The notes under the pieces: generated by a model
The model's input: the letters and a program-made list of their open reading frames with translations, nothing else
Told to the model about the DNA's origin: nothing
Database searches by the model: none
From: DASSCW01 sp036556695
GTDB lineage: Bacteria > Chloroflexota > Limnocylindria > QHBO01
Assembly: GCA_036556695.1 (NCBI GenBank)
Contig: DATBIY010000077.1
Location: forward strand, 1-64,000
Length of the DNA: 64,000 nt
Direction: 5' to 3'
Shown here: in pieces, positions 17,142 to 25,781 of the stretch
How positions within the stretch are numbered: position 1 is the first letter of the stretch
How the letters are laid out: each line of letters begins with the position of its first letter
Translations under genes and position numbers: made by a program

Positions 17142-18140
17142 TTGGCCATCGCCACCGAGCACCACAGCCAGCTCGCCGATGTCGCAGCCGCCGTGCGCGG
17201 CGCGCGGCGCATCACCGCCCTCTGCCACGAGAACCCCGACGCCGACACCATCGGTGCGGCGATCGCCATGGGCCTCATTGCCGAGCGGCTGGGCATCGAG
17301 CACGAGATCGTGAGCGTCGACGGCATCCCGCCGATGTTCGACTACCTGCCCCTGGTGGCCTCCGTGCGGGAGCGCCCGCGGCTGGAACCCGACCTGGCGG
17401 TCGTCTGCGACGCCGCAACCCTCGAGCGCGTGGGGCGCATCGCCACCGAGGAGGCGGCCTGGTTCGAGGGCGCGCGCCTGCTCAACGTGGATCACCACGT
17501 GAGCAGCACCTACTACGGCGACCTGAATCTGGTGGATCCAACGGCCGCCGCCACCTGCCAGGTTTTGCTCGAGCTGGTCGATGCCCTGGAGATCCCCCTC
17601 GACGCCCCGCTGGCCACCGCGCTGCTCACCGGCATCGTGCGCGACAGCCTGGGATTCTCGGATCGGGCCACCAACGGCACGACGCTGCGTGCCGCCGCGC
17701 GGCTGGTCGATGCCGGCGCGCCGCTGGCCCTCATCCACCGCACCATCCTGGCGGAGCTGCCCTTCCCCACCATGGCGCTGTGGGGCAAGATGCTTGCGGA
17801 GGTGGGAACCATCGCCGACGGTCGCGTGGTGCACACCACCCTGACGCTGGAGATGCTGAGCGAGACCGGAACGCAGCAGCACGACGCCGACGGCGTGGCG
17901 GAGTTCCTGGCGCGCGCCAAGGGGGCGGACGTGACGCTGCTGCTGCGTGAGTTGGGCGACGCCGAGACACGGGTCAGCGTACGGACCTCGGAGCGGGTCG
18001 ACGCCACGCGGGTGACCGCGCCATTCGGCGGCGGCGGCCACCGCTCGCGAGCGGGCGCCACGGTCCGCCGCCACTGGCCCGAGGCGCGCGACGAGGTCCT
18101 GGCCGCCGCCGCCGCCGCGCTGGAGGATCTCCAGCGCTGA
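17142..18140 (+). CDS. nrnA: DHH-family pAp phosphatase / nanoRNase
   Basis: A 332-residue DHH-DHHA1 phosphoesterase of the NrnA type, which cleaves 2-5-mer RNAs and converts pAp (3'-phosphoadenosine-5'-phosphate) to AMP. Metal motifs are HENPDADTIGA (29-39), the Asp90 region VVCDA, VDHHVSS (DHH 117-119) and the C-terminal GGGGHRSRAG for substrate. The TTG start at 17142 follows GGAGG by about five bases and gives the usual length. pAp is the inhibitory by-product of every PAPS-dependent sulfotransferase, so placement between the sulfatase and the sulfotransferase cluster fits pAp removal. The GT-C gene follows after 8 bases. Confidence 0.88.
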   Translation: MAIATEHHSQLADVAAAVRGARRITALCHENPDADTIGAAIAMGLIAERLGIEHEIVSVDGIPPMFDYLPLVASVRERPRLEPDLAVVCDAATLERVGRIATEEAAWFEGARLLNVDHHVSSTYYGDLNLVDPTAAATCQVLLELVDALEIPLDAPLATALLTGIVRDSLGFSDRATNGTTLRAAARLVDAGAPLALIHRTILAELPFPTMALWGKMLAEVGTIADGRVVHTTLTLEMLSETGTQQHDADGVAEFLARAKGADVTLLLRELGDAETRVSVRTSERVDATRVTAPFGGGGHRSRAGATVRRHWPEARDEVLAAAAAALEDLQR

Positions 18141-18148
18141 GCACGACC

Positions 18149-19573
18149 GTGGGGGAGGCCACGGCGCGGAACGGCCTGCAGGAGCTGGGCTCGACGCTTC
18201 GCGCCTTCGGCTGGAAAGAGGGCCTGGCGCTCGCCGCTCCGGCCATCCTGCTGGCGGGACTTGCGATCGGCGGGCTGGACCTCTTCAGCTTCTGGCGCGA
18301 CGAGATCGCCAGCGTCGTCTTCTCGAAGCACTCGGTCCGCGAGCTGCTGATGGTCATCGATCGCGAACGCAGCAAGGTCGGACTGGCCAACATGGCGACC
18401 TACTACCTGTTCCTCCACTTCTGGCTGAAGCTCGGCGAGGCCGAGGCGCAGGTGCGCCTGCTGTCCGTGGTATTCGGCGCGCTGACCGTCATCCCGGTGT
18501 ACTTCCTGGCGCGGCGGCTGGCCAATTGGCCGGCTGGCCTGGCGGCCGCGCTGGTGTTCGCCCTGCACCCGGTGGTCATCCACTACGCCTACGAGGCGCG
18601 GGGCTACTCACTGGCCATGCTCATCACCGCCAGCCTGACGCTCCTGGTGCTGATCGCCACCGAGCGGCGATCGGCGTGGCCCTGGCTGGCGTACGGCGTC
18701 ATCGGGGCGCTGGGCCTGTACGTCCACTTCTTCATCGCACTGGTCATTGCCGCGCATGCCGGATGGGTGCTGGCCGCGCGCCGCTTCCCCGGCTGGCTGT
18801 CGGCGGCCGCGGTCACGCTGCCGCTGGTCGTCGCCGCCGCGCCGGTCCCGCTGATCATCAGGCAGTACGGCGGCGGGCACGGCTGGATCGCCGACCTGAG
18901 CCTGCATCAGCTGTGGGTCACCATGATCTCGCTCAGCGGCGGGGTGCTGCTGCTGGCGGCCCTGGGCCTGGCGGCCGTGGGGGCGGTGGCGCTGCGGCGC
19001 CGCGATCCCGGCACCTGGCTGTCGGTCGCCACCTTCGCCGTGCCGATCGTTGCCGACGTGATCATGTCGATGTGGAAGCCGCTGCTGGTGGCTCGCTACC
19101 TGGTCATCTGCCTGCCACCATTCGCGGTCCTGGCCGGCGTCGGCATCGTTTCGCTGCCGCGCTGGCCGCTGCGCGCCCCGGCAGCCCTGCGCGCCGCCGC
19201 AGCCGTGGCGGTTGCCGCGCCGCTGCTGCTGGCCCTGCCATCGGCCTACGCCGACCAGCACGGGCAGGACTGGCGAAGCCTGGCCGCCTGGATCGCCGAG
19301 GACGCGGCGCCGGGCGATCGCCTGCTGATCCGCAGGTGGGGTGCGCGCATGCTGGACTTCTACCTCGATCGCAGCGACGCTGATCCGCGACCGAAGGCCA
19401 TATCGCGGGCCTTCGCTGATCGCCCACAGCCGGACGCCAGGGTGTGGCTGGTGCTTCGCGTCGAGGCCGATGTGCCCGACACGGTGCTGCTGGACCTGCG
19501 GGAGCACTACGACATCGTGGAGCAGCGCGAGTTCGGCCAAGCACTTCAGGCCTTCCTGCTCGGTCCGCGCTGA
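18149..19573 (+). CDS. GT-C (family 39/ArnT-like) membrane glycosyltransferase
   Basis: A 474-residue polytopic protein with the GT-C layout: helix 1, then a first periplasmic loop with FWRDEIASVVF carrying the acidic pair expected to bind the polyprenyl-phosphate sugar, then ALHPVVIHYAYEARGYSLAML and about ten further helices, and a soluble tail of about 110 residues. Such enzymes add a sugar from a lipid carrier to proteins or glycans outside the membrane. The GTG start lies 8 bases after nrnA, so the two are probably cotranscribed. The next gene contains a GtrA domain, a family linked to flipping of lipid-linked sugars, which would suit this enzyme. Confidence 0.8.
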   Translation: MGEATARNGLQELGSTLRAFGWKEGLALAAPAILLAGLAIGGLDLFSFWRDEIASVVFSKHSVRELLMVIDRERSKVGLANMATYYLFLHFWLKLGEAEAQVRLLSVVFGALTVIPVYFLARRLANWPAGLAAALVFALHPVVIHYAYEARGYSLAMLITASLTLLVLIATERRSAWPWLAYGVIGALGLYVHFFIALVIAAHAGWVLAARRFPGWLSAAAVTLPLVVAAAPVPLIIRQYGGGHGWIADLSLHQLWVTMISLSGGVLLLAALGLAAVGAVALRRRDPGTWLSVATFAVPIVADVIMSMWKPLLVARYLVICLPPFAVLAGVGIVSLPRWPLRAPAALRAAAAVAVAAPLLLALPSAYADQHGQDWRSLAAWIAEDAAPGDRLLIRRWGARMLDFYLDRSDADPRPKAISRAFADRPQPDARVWLVLRVEADVPDTVLLDLREHYDIVEQREFGQALQAFLLGPR

Positions 19574-19580
19574 CCCCTGT

Positions 19581-19586
19581 TACGAT
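19581..19586 (+). promoter_or_regulatory. -10 box before GtrA fusion gene
   Basis: TACGAT just after the GT-C stop codon. A start near 19593 gives a leader of about 28 nt with GAGGGAG ahead of GTG 19621. Confidence 0.4.
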
Positions 19587-19620
19587 CCGCCGGTCCCAGC
19601 CAAGCCAGCCGAGGGAGACG

Positions 19621-21207
19621 GTGACCGTACCCGCGGGCCGACCATCCCGACCACGCACCTTCCGCGAGACGAGCACCCGGAGCCTGCTGCGCGCGTTGCT
19701 GCGGCCGTCGCGCTTCGCGGTGGTGGGCCTTATCGGCATCGGGGTCAACGCCCTGGCGCTGCTGGCCTTCACCGAGTGGCTGCACATCCACTACGCCGTG
19801 TCGGCGATCCTGGCATCGCAGGTCTCAACCCTCCACAACTTCGTGCTGACCGAGCTGTGGGTCTTCGGCGAGCGCGATTCGCGCGGGCACATTCTGGTCC
19901 GCTACCTGGCCTTCAACGCCCTGAACGTGAGCACCCTCCTCATCCGCGTCCCGGTGCTCGTCCTCTTCACCGAAGCTGCCGGGCTGCACTACCTGGTCTC
20001 GAACCTGATCGCCATCGGCGTGACGTTCGGTGTCCGCTACTTCATCGCCGACAACTGGATCTGGGCGGGGCGCGATGCGCGCGACCAGACCGCGGTGGAC
20101 GGTTGGTTCAACTATTCGATCCACGACCTGGTGCGCCTCCGCTCGCGCATCGCCCTGCCGGAGCTGGCCTCGTTCAACGTCGAGGAGGCGCTGCGGCCGG
20201 ACATCGAGGTGGAGCGGCGCTCCCTGCTTGGCGGCTTCTTCCGTCTGAAGGTGCGCGTGACGTCGGACGCATCGGTCATTTGCTATCGCGAACAGCTGGG
20301 CTTCCTTGGCGTCTCCTTCGACGTAAGGCTGGAGGAGCCGCTGCGGGTGGACGCCAACTGGCTGCTGGCGTGGTCGCACCACGTGCTCTACACCAACGTG
20401 GTCGAGCCCCTGTTGCGCTTCCACCTGGTGTCGCGCGGCGCCGTGCTGCTGCATGCCGCCTCGGTGGCCACCGAGCGCGGGGCGTTGCTCATGTCCGCGA
20501 AAACGGACACCGGCAAGACCAGCACCCTGCTGCGCCTGCTGATGCAGCACCCCTGGGCGTTCATGGGCGACGACATGGCCATCCTGCAGCCCGACGGCCG
20601 GGTGCTCTCCTACCCGAAGCCGATGACCCTCTCGTCGCACACCATGAATGCCGTCAACGAGCGCAGCCTGCCGTTCGCCGACCGCGTGATGCTCGCCATC
20701 CGAAGCCGCCTCCATTCGCGCCAGGGCCGATCGATTGGCCAGGCCATCGGCCGGCTGCCGGTGCCGATCGTGACCATCAACGCCGCCGTGCAGCTGCTGG
20801 TGCCGCCGCCGAAGTACCACGTCACCTCGCTGGTGGACTGTGAGCTGGCGTCGGAGGCGCCGATGGATGCAATCATCCTGATGGAGCGCGGGACGCCGGA
20901 GCTGCAGAGCGTGGAGCTGGAAGGAACGCTGGACCAGCTACTGGCGAACACCGAGGACGCGTACACCTTCCCACCCTTCGCCTGGTTCGCCCCGCACCTG
21001 CGCTTCGGGACGCTGGACGCCGCCGCGTTGCGCGCGCGGGAGCGCGAGATCCTGGCGGCGGCGGTCGCGCGGGCGCGGCGCTTCCGGCTGCGGGTGGAGG
21101 GACATGCCTGGGCGGAGGCTATCCCGGGGGTCGTGTCGGGATCCGGCGCGCCGACACCGGTGCCGGTCGCCGGGAAGGCGGTGGCGGCCGAGACCACGCC
21201 AACCTAG
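19621..21207 (+). CDS. GtrA domain fused to HPr-kinase-like domain
   Basis: A 528-residue two-domain protein. Residues of about 30-150 form a four-helix GtrA domain (RFAVVGLIGIGVNALALLAF, HNFVLTELWVF, GVRYFIADNWIW), a family tied to flipping of polyprenyl-phosphate sugars. From about 265 the sequence resembles the HprK/P-type kinase core: LLHAASVA, a P-loop-like AKTDTGKTS (293-301, first Gly replaced by Ala), FMGDDMAIL (GDD 316-318) and YPKPMTLSSH. Residues 160-260 link the two and have no family I recognise. GTG 19621 with GAGGGAG upstream is the chosen start; the frame is open further left only through composition. The gene ends in a CTAG shared with the converging GT4. A sensor or kinase coupled to a flippase is speculation. 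Confidence 0.75.
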   Translation: MTVPAGRPSRPRTFRETSTRSLLRALLRPSRFAVVGLIGIGVNALALLAFTEWLHIHYAVSAILASQVSTLHNFVLTELWVFGERDSRGHILVRYLAFNALNVSTLLIRVPVLVLFTEAAGLHYLVSNLIAIGVTFGVRYFIADNWIWAGRDARDQTAVDGWFNYSIHDLVRLRSRIALPELASFNVEEALRPDIEVERRSLLGGFFRLKVRVTSDASVICYREQLGFLGVSFDVRLEEPLRVDANWLLAWSHHVLYTNVVEPLLRFHLVSRGAVLLHAASVATERGALLMSAKTDTGKTSTLLRLLMQHPWAFMGDDMAILQPDGRVLSYPKPMTLSSHTMNAVNERSLPFADRVMLAIRSRLHSRQGRSIGQAIGRLPVPIVTINAAVQLLVPPPKYHVTSLVDCELASEAPMDAIILMERGTPELQSVELEGTLDQLLANTEDAYTFPPFAWFAPHLRFGTLDAAALRAREREILAAAVARARRFRLRVEGHAWAEAIPGVVSGSGAPTPVPVAGKAVAAETTPT

Positions 21208-22433
21208 TCGCGGTCGCCGTCGTCCCGCGTGGCGTCCAGCCCGGCGAAGAGCTCGCGATGCGCCTCGTAGAAGGGCGCGAGCACGGCGCGGGCGCGGTAC
21301 GGGTCGACGGCGCGCACCGCCTCCTGCCGCCGCTGCTCCGCCGGGGCGGCCAGCAGCCGGTCGATCGAGGCTGCCAGTGCGCTGGCGTCATGTTGCGCGG
21401 CCAGCTCCCCGCCGCCCTCGGCGAGCAGGCGTGGCACGCGGCCGACCGGCGTGCTGGCCAGCGGCAGGCCTGAGGCCAGCGCCTCGAGCGCGATTGTCGG
21501 TCCGGTCTCGTGCGCCGAGCTGAGGAGGAACAGGTCGGCCGCCTGCATCAGGCTGGCCAGCTGGTCCTGCCGCTGCGTCCCTGCGAACCGGACGCGGTCG
21601 GCAATGCCCGCCTCGGCGACGGCGCGCTCGGCCTGCACGCGCAGCTCGCCGTCCCCGGCCATCACCAGGCCGGCGCCCGGCTGACCGAGGCGCCGGAAGG
21701 CCTCGATCGCCAGCAGCGGCTGCTTCTGCGTGTCGAAGCGCGCCGCCCAGAGGAGCAGCGGGCCGTCGGTGCCGAGCCCCAGCTCGTCGGCCATCCGCTC
21801 GCGCAGCGCGGCGCGCTCGTCCGGGCTCGCCGGCCCGAAGACCTCGTCGTCGAACCAGTTGGCCAGGAACTCGATCCGGTCCGCCAGCGCCGGGAAGCGG
21901 CGGCGGTACTCCTCGGCCGCCTCCTCGTTGACGGCGACGATGCGATCGACCCGTGGCAGGGTGAAGCGCTCGAGCGCGCCGAGCGCCGGCCCAAGGCGTC
22001 GCCAGCGGCTCTCGCTGCGGCCCGAGGTCAGCTGTCCGCTGGTCAGGTGGATGACCTGCACCGTCGCCCAGCGCGACCCCAGGAAGGGCAGGGTTGTGCC
22101 CGGGCGATGGAACTGCAGCACGCGCGGTGTGCGGCTCAGGGATCGGCGTCGACGCGCCAGCTCGCGGGTGAACGCCAGCGCGACGGGAACGCGCGACCGG
22201 CGCTGCCCCGCCTGCGCGGCGACCAGCGGCAGCAGGCGCAGCCGGCGCTCGCCGAGCTGCGCATCGGTCCATTGGCCGACCGGGGCCCCCACGGCATCGG
22301 TGGTGATGCCGATGTGCTCCAGCACGAAGTCCTCCGGCGCGTACTTCACGAAGCCGCGGGCAAAGGTCTGGATGCCACCGATCTTCGAGCTGGCGAGGTC
22401 CGACGGCAGGACGATGGTGACGCGCGGCGCCAT
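21204..22433 (-). CDS. Glycosyltransferase family 4
   Basis: A 409-residue GT-B enzyme that adds a sugar from a nucleotide donor at the inner membrane face. The N-terminal half has the Gly-rich IGGIQTF loop. The C-terminal Rossmann half has LLWAARFDTQKQPLLAI, VMAGDGEL and HETGPTIALEALASGLPLAS, the GT4 ExxxxxxxE signature. It is the last gene of the sulfotransferase operon. Its ATG overlaps the stop of the polymerase gene (TGATG), so translation is coupled. Its TAG shares the palindrome CTAG with the convergent GtrA fusion. Donor and acceptor are unknown. Confidence 0.88.
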   Translation of the reverse strand: MAPRVTIVLPSDLASSKIGGIQTFARGFVKYAPEDFVLEHIGITTDAVGAPVGQWTDAQLGERRLRLLPLVAAQAGQRRSRVPVALAFTRELARRRRSLSRTPRVLQFHRPGTTLPFLGSRWATVQVIHLTSGQLTSGRSESRWRRLGPALGALERFTLPRVDRIVAVNEEAAEEYRRRFPALADRIEFLANWFDDEVFGPASPDERAALRERMADELGLGTDGPLLLWAARFDTQKQPLLAIEAFRRLGQPGAGLVMAGDGELRVQAERAVAEAGIADRVRFAGTQRQDQLASLMQAADLFLLSSAHETGPTIALEALASGLPLASTPVGRVPRLLAEGGGELAAQHDASALAASIDRLLAAPAEQRRQEAVRAVDPYRARAVLAPFYEAHRELFAGLDATRDDGDRD

Positions 22434-23968
22434 CAGCCGGCGTCCGCGGTGGGCTGCCCCTGCTCGCGACGCATCCGCCAGGCGACTGCCGTGGCGGTGC
22501 CCAGGATGAGGAAGGTGAGGTAGGCCCGAGGCGGCGAGTGGTACATCGGGCTGGCCAGCGACTCGATGCCGGCCTGAACCCAGATCATGGTCGCGCCGAG
22601 CAGGAAGATCCTGAGCGCGCCGCCCATCTGGCGCCGCAGCGACCGGAGCAGCACCAGCCCAATGGCCGCCAGCCACCCGGCATACGCCACCAGCCCCACC
22701 GCCCCGGTCTCCCCCAGGATCTGAGGCCAGAACGTGTCGGTCACGTTTCGCGGATCGTGCGGACGCAGGCCGCGGATCCTCGCGACGTCGTATTCGAAGT
22801 AGAGTGGACTGTAGTACTCCCGGCTCATCCAGCTGCCCCAGCGACCCAGCCCGGCGCCCAGCGGGAAGTTGTCGCGGGCGATCTCGGCGGCGCCCACGTA
22901 CAGCGCGATGCGCACCTGGGGCGGCGCCTCCCCGTCGCCTTCGCCGAAGCCGTCGCCGGAGGCAGTGGGGTTGGGGGAGGGAGTGATGTAATTGACCACC
23001 GTCGAGTCCCACAGGGCCGACAGGGCGGGAATGAACACCACCAGGATGATGGCCATGGTGGCCCCCACCGGCGCCCAGCGGCGCGCGACGGCGGCCAGGG
23101 CTCGAGTTCGCCACCAGGAGGCGCCGAACGCGACGCCCAGCGCGGCCAGCAGCGCCAGGATCGCCCGGCGCCGGGCACCGAGGAAGGGCCCCAGGCTCAG
23201 GAATCCGCCAATGAGCAGGAAGCGCCGCTTGTGGGTGACGGAATAGGCGGCGTAGGCCAGCAGCGCGACCAGCGCCGTGAACCAGGCGAACAGCACCGGG
23301 TGCACGAACACCGACTTGACGACGTACAGCGGTCCCCGAATGCGGAGGTACTCGTTCAGCCCGATGGCGTGCTGGAACGAGATCGGGTCGACCAGCTCGA
23401 TGAACGAGGTGGCGACCAGCACCACGCCCATGCCCAGGAGGACCTTCAATCCGCCCCGCAGCTGGGCCGGTCGCGGCTCGACCGAGAGCGCCACGTAGAA
23501 GAAGGCCAGGCCCTTGAACACCAGCAGCAGCGTGGTGCCCCAGATCCGGATCGGCACCCCGCCCAGCAGACTCGACGCCACGCCGGCCAGCAGCAGCAGC
23601 ACGATGGCCAGCTCGCGCGGCCACCAGAACCAATCGCGCCAGCGGGGCAGCAGCCGGAATGCCGCCACCAGCCCCAGGCCGGCAATGGCGACCTCGTCCA
23701 CGCGCCGGATGGGCTCGCCCAAGTGCCGCGCCAGGGTGTCGTAGAAGAGCACGAACAGGGCGAAGGCGAAGAGCCCGGCGGCCGGGAAGCGGATCGAGGA
23801 CGCCACCAACAGCGCGGCCGCCAGGCCCACCGGCACGTAGCGCAGCAGGCCGTCATGCGGCAGCACGCTCCAGGCGATCCACGGCAGCAGGACGGCCAGC
23901 CCCAGGATGACGGCGAGCTGCACCAGGAAGGCGCGCTCCTCCTGCCGCTCGTCGGGTGCAGCGATCAC
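22433..23968 (-). CDS. Wzy / O-antigen ligase-like polymerase
   Basis: A 511-residue protein with about 12 membrane helices and the large outer loop between late helices (around 300-400) typical of the O-antigen ligase/polymerase (Wzy_C) superfamily; a GARRRAIL segment precedes it. It would polymerise or ligate undecaprenol-linked repeat units on the outer face. The GTG start overlaps the preceding stop as GTGA, and the stop overlaps the next ATG. With the flippase at the head of the operon it completes a Wzx/Wzy pair. Polymerase and ligase roles cannot be separated by sequence. Confidence 0.82.
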   Translation of the reverse strand: MIAAPDERQEERAFLVQLAVILGLAVLLPWIAWSVLPHDGLLRYVPVGLAAALLVASSIRFPAAGLFAFALFVLFYDTLARHLGEPIRRVDEVAIAGLGLVAAFRLLPRWRDWFWWPRELAIVLLLLAGVASSLLGGVPIRIWGTTLLLVFKGLAFFYVALSVEPRPAQLRGGLKVLLGMGVVLVATSFIELVDPISFQHAIGLNEYLRIRGPLYVVKSVFVHPVLFAWFTALVALLAYAAYSVTHKRRFLLIGGFLSLGPFLGARRRAILALLAALGVAFGASWWRTRALAAVARRWAPVGATMAIILVVFIPALSALWDSTVVNYITPSPNPTASGDGFGEGDGEAPPQVRIALYVGAAEIARDNFPLGAGLGRWGSWMSREYYSPLYFEYDVARIRGLRPHDPRNVTDTFWPQILGETGAVGLVAYAGWLAAIGLVLLRSLRRQMGGALRIFLLGATMIWVQAGIESLASPMYHSPPRAYLTFLILGTATAVAWRMRREQGQPTADAG

Positions 23969-24885
23969 GCGGCGGCGCTCCAGGCGGAGAGGTCGCGTTC
24001 CAGCAGTCGGCCGAGCCGCTCGACCTCCGGCGCGAACTCGGCCCGCAGGCGTCGTCGCAGCTGCGGATCCATGGGCGGCCGTCGCTCGGGGCGGGCGTTC
24101 ATGTTGAGGACGGTGCGGAACACGCGCTTGCGCAGGTGCGGCGGCATGACGGCGCGCGCCACGGCACGCAGGAAGCCGGGCGGGTTGGCGGCCACGTCTC
24201 GCACCAGCCGGCTGCGGCTGCGCTTGCTGGGATTGACCACCCGAATCGCGGGCTCGAAGGTGTCATCCACCTCCAGGAAGCGCAGCACGTCGCGAACGGC
24301 CGCCAGGGTATCGGCCTTGAAGTCGTCGTAGAGGATGACGTGCACGCGTTCCCTGCCCAGGGCGTCGAAGAAGCGCTCGACCTGCTCTGTATAGCGCGCT
24401 GAATCTCGGTACAGGAGCGCGACCGGTCGGTTGGCGCCGGGAGGGATGCGCCTCCCGCGACGCCGGTCGTCCTCGGCGGCCAGTGCATCGGCGAAGTCCT
24501 CGATGTCCTCGGCGCCGATGAAGACCAGCTCGCTGTGCATCGCGTACATCATCTCAACTGGGTCGCGCAGCATGATGATCGCTCGTGCACCCGGGCTGAA
24601 CTCGGCGATCTCTCGGGCCGCCAGGCGCGAATGCAGGTAGCGGACCGATGCCTCCCCCACCCGCAACTCGTCCCGCGCGTCGGCGAAGTAGCGCAGGTAC
24701 TCCCCGAGGGTCGGGCGCGGCGTGCGGCGGCGCTCCAGGTCGCTGCCGAAGTAGTGCAGCTCCTTGGCGGCCGGCAGGAAGATCTGCGGGTGCTGGCGCA
24801 GGTAGTCGTAGAGGGCGGTGGTGCCTGCCTTGGGAGCCCCGGGAATGAAGAAGTCCGGACGGCGGGGGTTGGGCCGCGCGCTCAA
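23965..24885 (-). CDS. Sulfotransferase 1
   Basis: A 306-residue PAPS-dependent sulfotransferase of the bacterial/heparan-type family. The 5'-phosphosulfate loop is GAPKAGTTALYDYL (from Gly16; PKxGTT). The 3'-phosphate strand reads IIMLRDPVEMMYAMHSEL with the Arg and Ser expected to hold the 3'-phosphate. It lacks a signal peptide, so it acts in the cytoplasm on a lipid-linked or nucleotide-linked glycan. The TTG start at 24885 overlaps the preceding stop as TTGA. It is close to sulfotransferases 2 and 4 along its whole length (common ending RDLSAW), which points to local duplication. Confidence 0.88.
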   Translation of the reverse strand: MSARPNPRRPDFFIPGAPKAGTTALYDYLRQHPQIFLPAAKELHYFGSDLERRRTPRPTLGEYLRYFADARDELRVGEASVRYLHSRLAAREIAEFSPGARAIIMLRDPVEMMYAMHSELVFIGAEDIEDFADALAAEDDRRRGRRIPPGANRPVALLYRDSARYTEQVERFFDALGRERVHVILYDDFKADTLAAVRDVLRFLEVDDTFEPAIRVVNPSKRSRSRLVRDVAANPPGFLRAVARAVMPPHLRKRVFRTVLNMNARPERRPPMDPQLRRRLRAEFAPEVERLGRLLERDLSAWSAAA

Positions 24886-25781
24886 GCCTGCCTCACCGCC
24901 GTCCAGGCGGAGAGGTCCCGCCCGATGACTCCAGCCAGGCGATCCACGTCGGGCGCGAACTCGGCGGTGAGCCTGGCCCGCAGCTCGGCCGACATGCGCG
25001 GCCGCTCGGCGTAGCGGATGTTGGCCCGCTTCACCGCTCGGGAGACGGCGTGCGAGATCGGCCCGGGGAGGCGGTTGGTGACGGCCACGTAAGCCGGGTG
25101 GTAGGTGATGCGTCGCAGCAGCTCGGAGCGCACCCCCTTGTTCTGGTTCACCACCGAGAAGTCCGGCGCGAAGCTGGAATCCACCTCCAGAAACTCGAGC
25201 GTATCGCGGTAGGTGGCCGCGGCATCCGCGCTGAGGTCGTCGTACAGGATCACCTTGAGCTGCTCGGTGCCCCACACCTCGAGCCAGCGCTCGACGTGCT
25301 CGGCGTAGCGCCCGCAGGCCCGGTACAGCAGCCCCTCCGGCCTGCGCACGCCCGGCGGCAGTCGCCGGCCCTCGGCGCGGTCCGGCTCGGCGGCCAGCGC
25401 CTCCTCGAACTCGGCGATGTCCTCGTTGGCGGTGAAGAGCTGGTGGCTGTGCAGCGAGTGAACCATGTCGACCGGGTTGCGCAGCATGATGATGATCCGC
25501 GCGTCCGGCACGAAGTCACGTATCTCGCGAGCGGCCGTCTGTGAGTAGAGGTACCAGACCGTGGCCTCACCGCGCCGCGCACGGCCGGCTCCCGGCTCGA
25601 ACAGCTCCCGATAGCCTGCCTCGTCCAGGTAGGGCTTCCGCTTCTGGAGGTCCGCGCCGAAATAGACCGGCTCCTTGCGCAGCGGCATGAACACGTCGGG
25701 ATGCTGGCGCAGGTAGTCGTACATGGCCGTCGTACCGCAGCGGGGCGCGCCGGCGATGAAAAAGTTGGGGCCGGTTGTCAC
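24882..25781 (-). CDS. Sulfotransferase 2
   Basis: A 299-residue paralogue of its neighbour. The PAPS loop is GAPRCGTTAMYDYL (from Gly11), and the 3'-phosphate region is IIMLRNPVDMVHSLHSHQL. It shares FEEALAAEPDR and the ending GRDLSAWTAV with sulfotransferase 4. A GTG start at 25781 overlaps the TagF-like stop as GTGA. No membrane segment or signal is seen. Different loops around residues 40-60 and 190-230 suggest a different acceptor position from sulfotransferase 1, but that is inference. Confidence 0.88.
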   Translation of the reverse strand: MTTGPNFFIAGAPRCGTTAMYDYLRQHPDVFMPLRKEPVYFGADLQKRKPYLDEAGYRELFEPGAGRARRGEATVWYLYSQTAAREIRDFVPDARIIIMLRNPVDMVHSLHSHQLFTANEDIAEFEEALAAEPDRAEGRRLPPGVRRPEGLLYRACGRYAEHVERWLEVWGTEQLKVILYDDLSADAAATYRDTLEFLEVDSSFAPDFSVVNQNKGVRSELLRRITYHPAYVAVTNRLPGPISHAVSRAVKRANIRYAERPRMSAELRARLTAEFAPDVDRLAGVIGRDLSAWTAVRQA

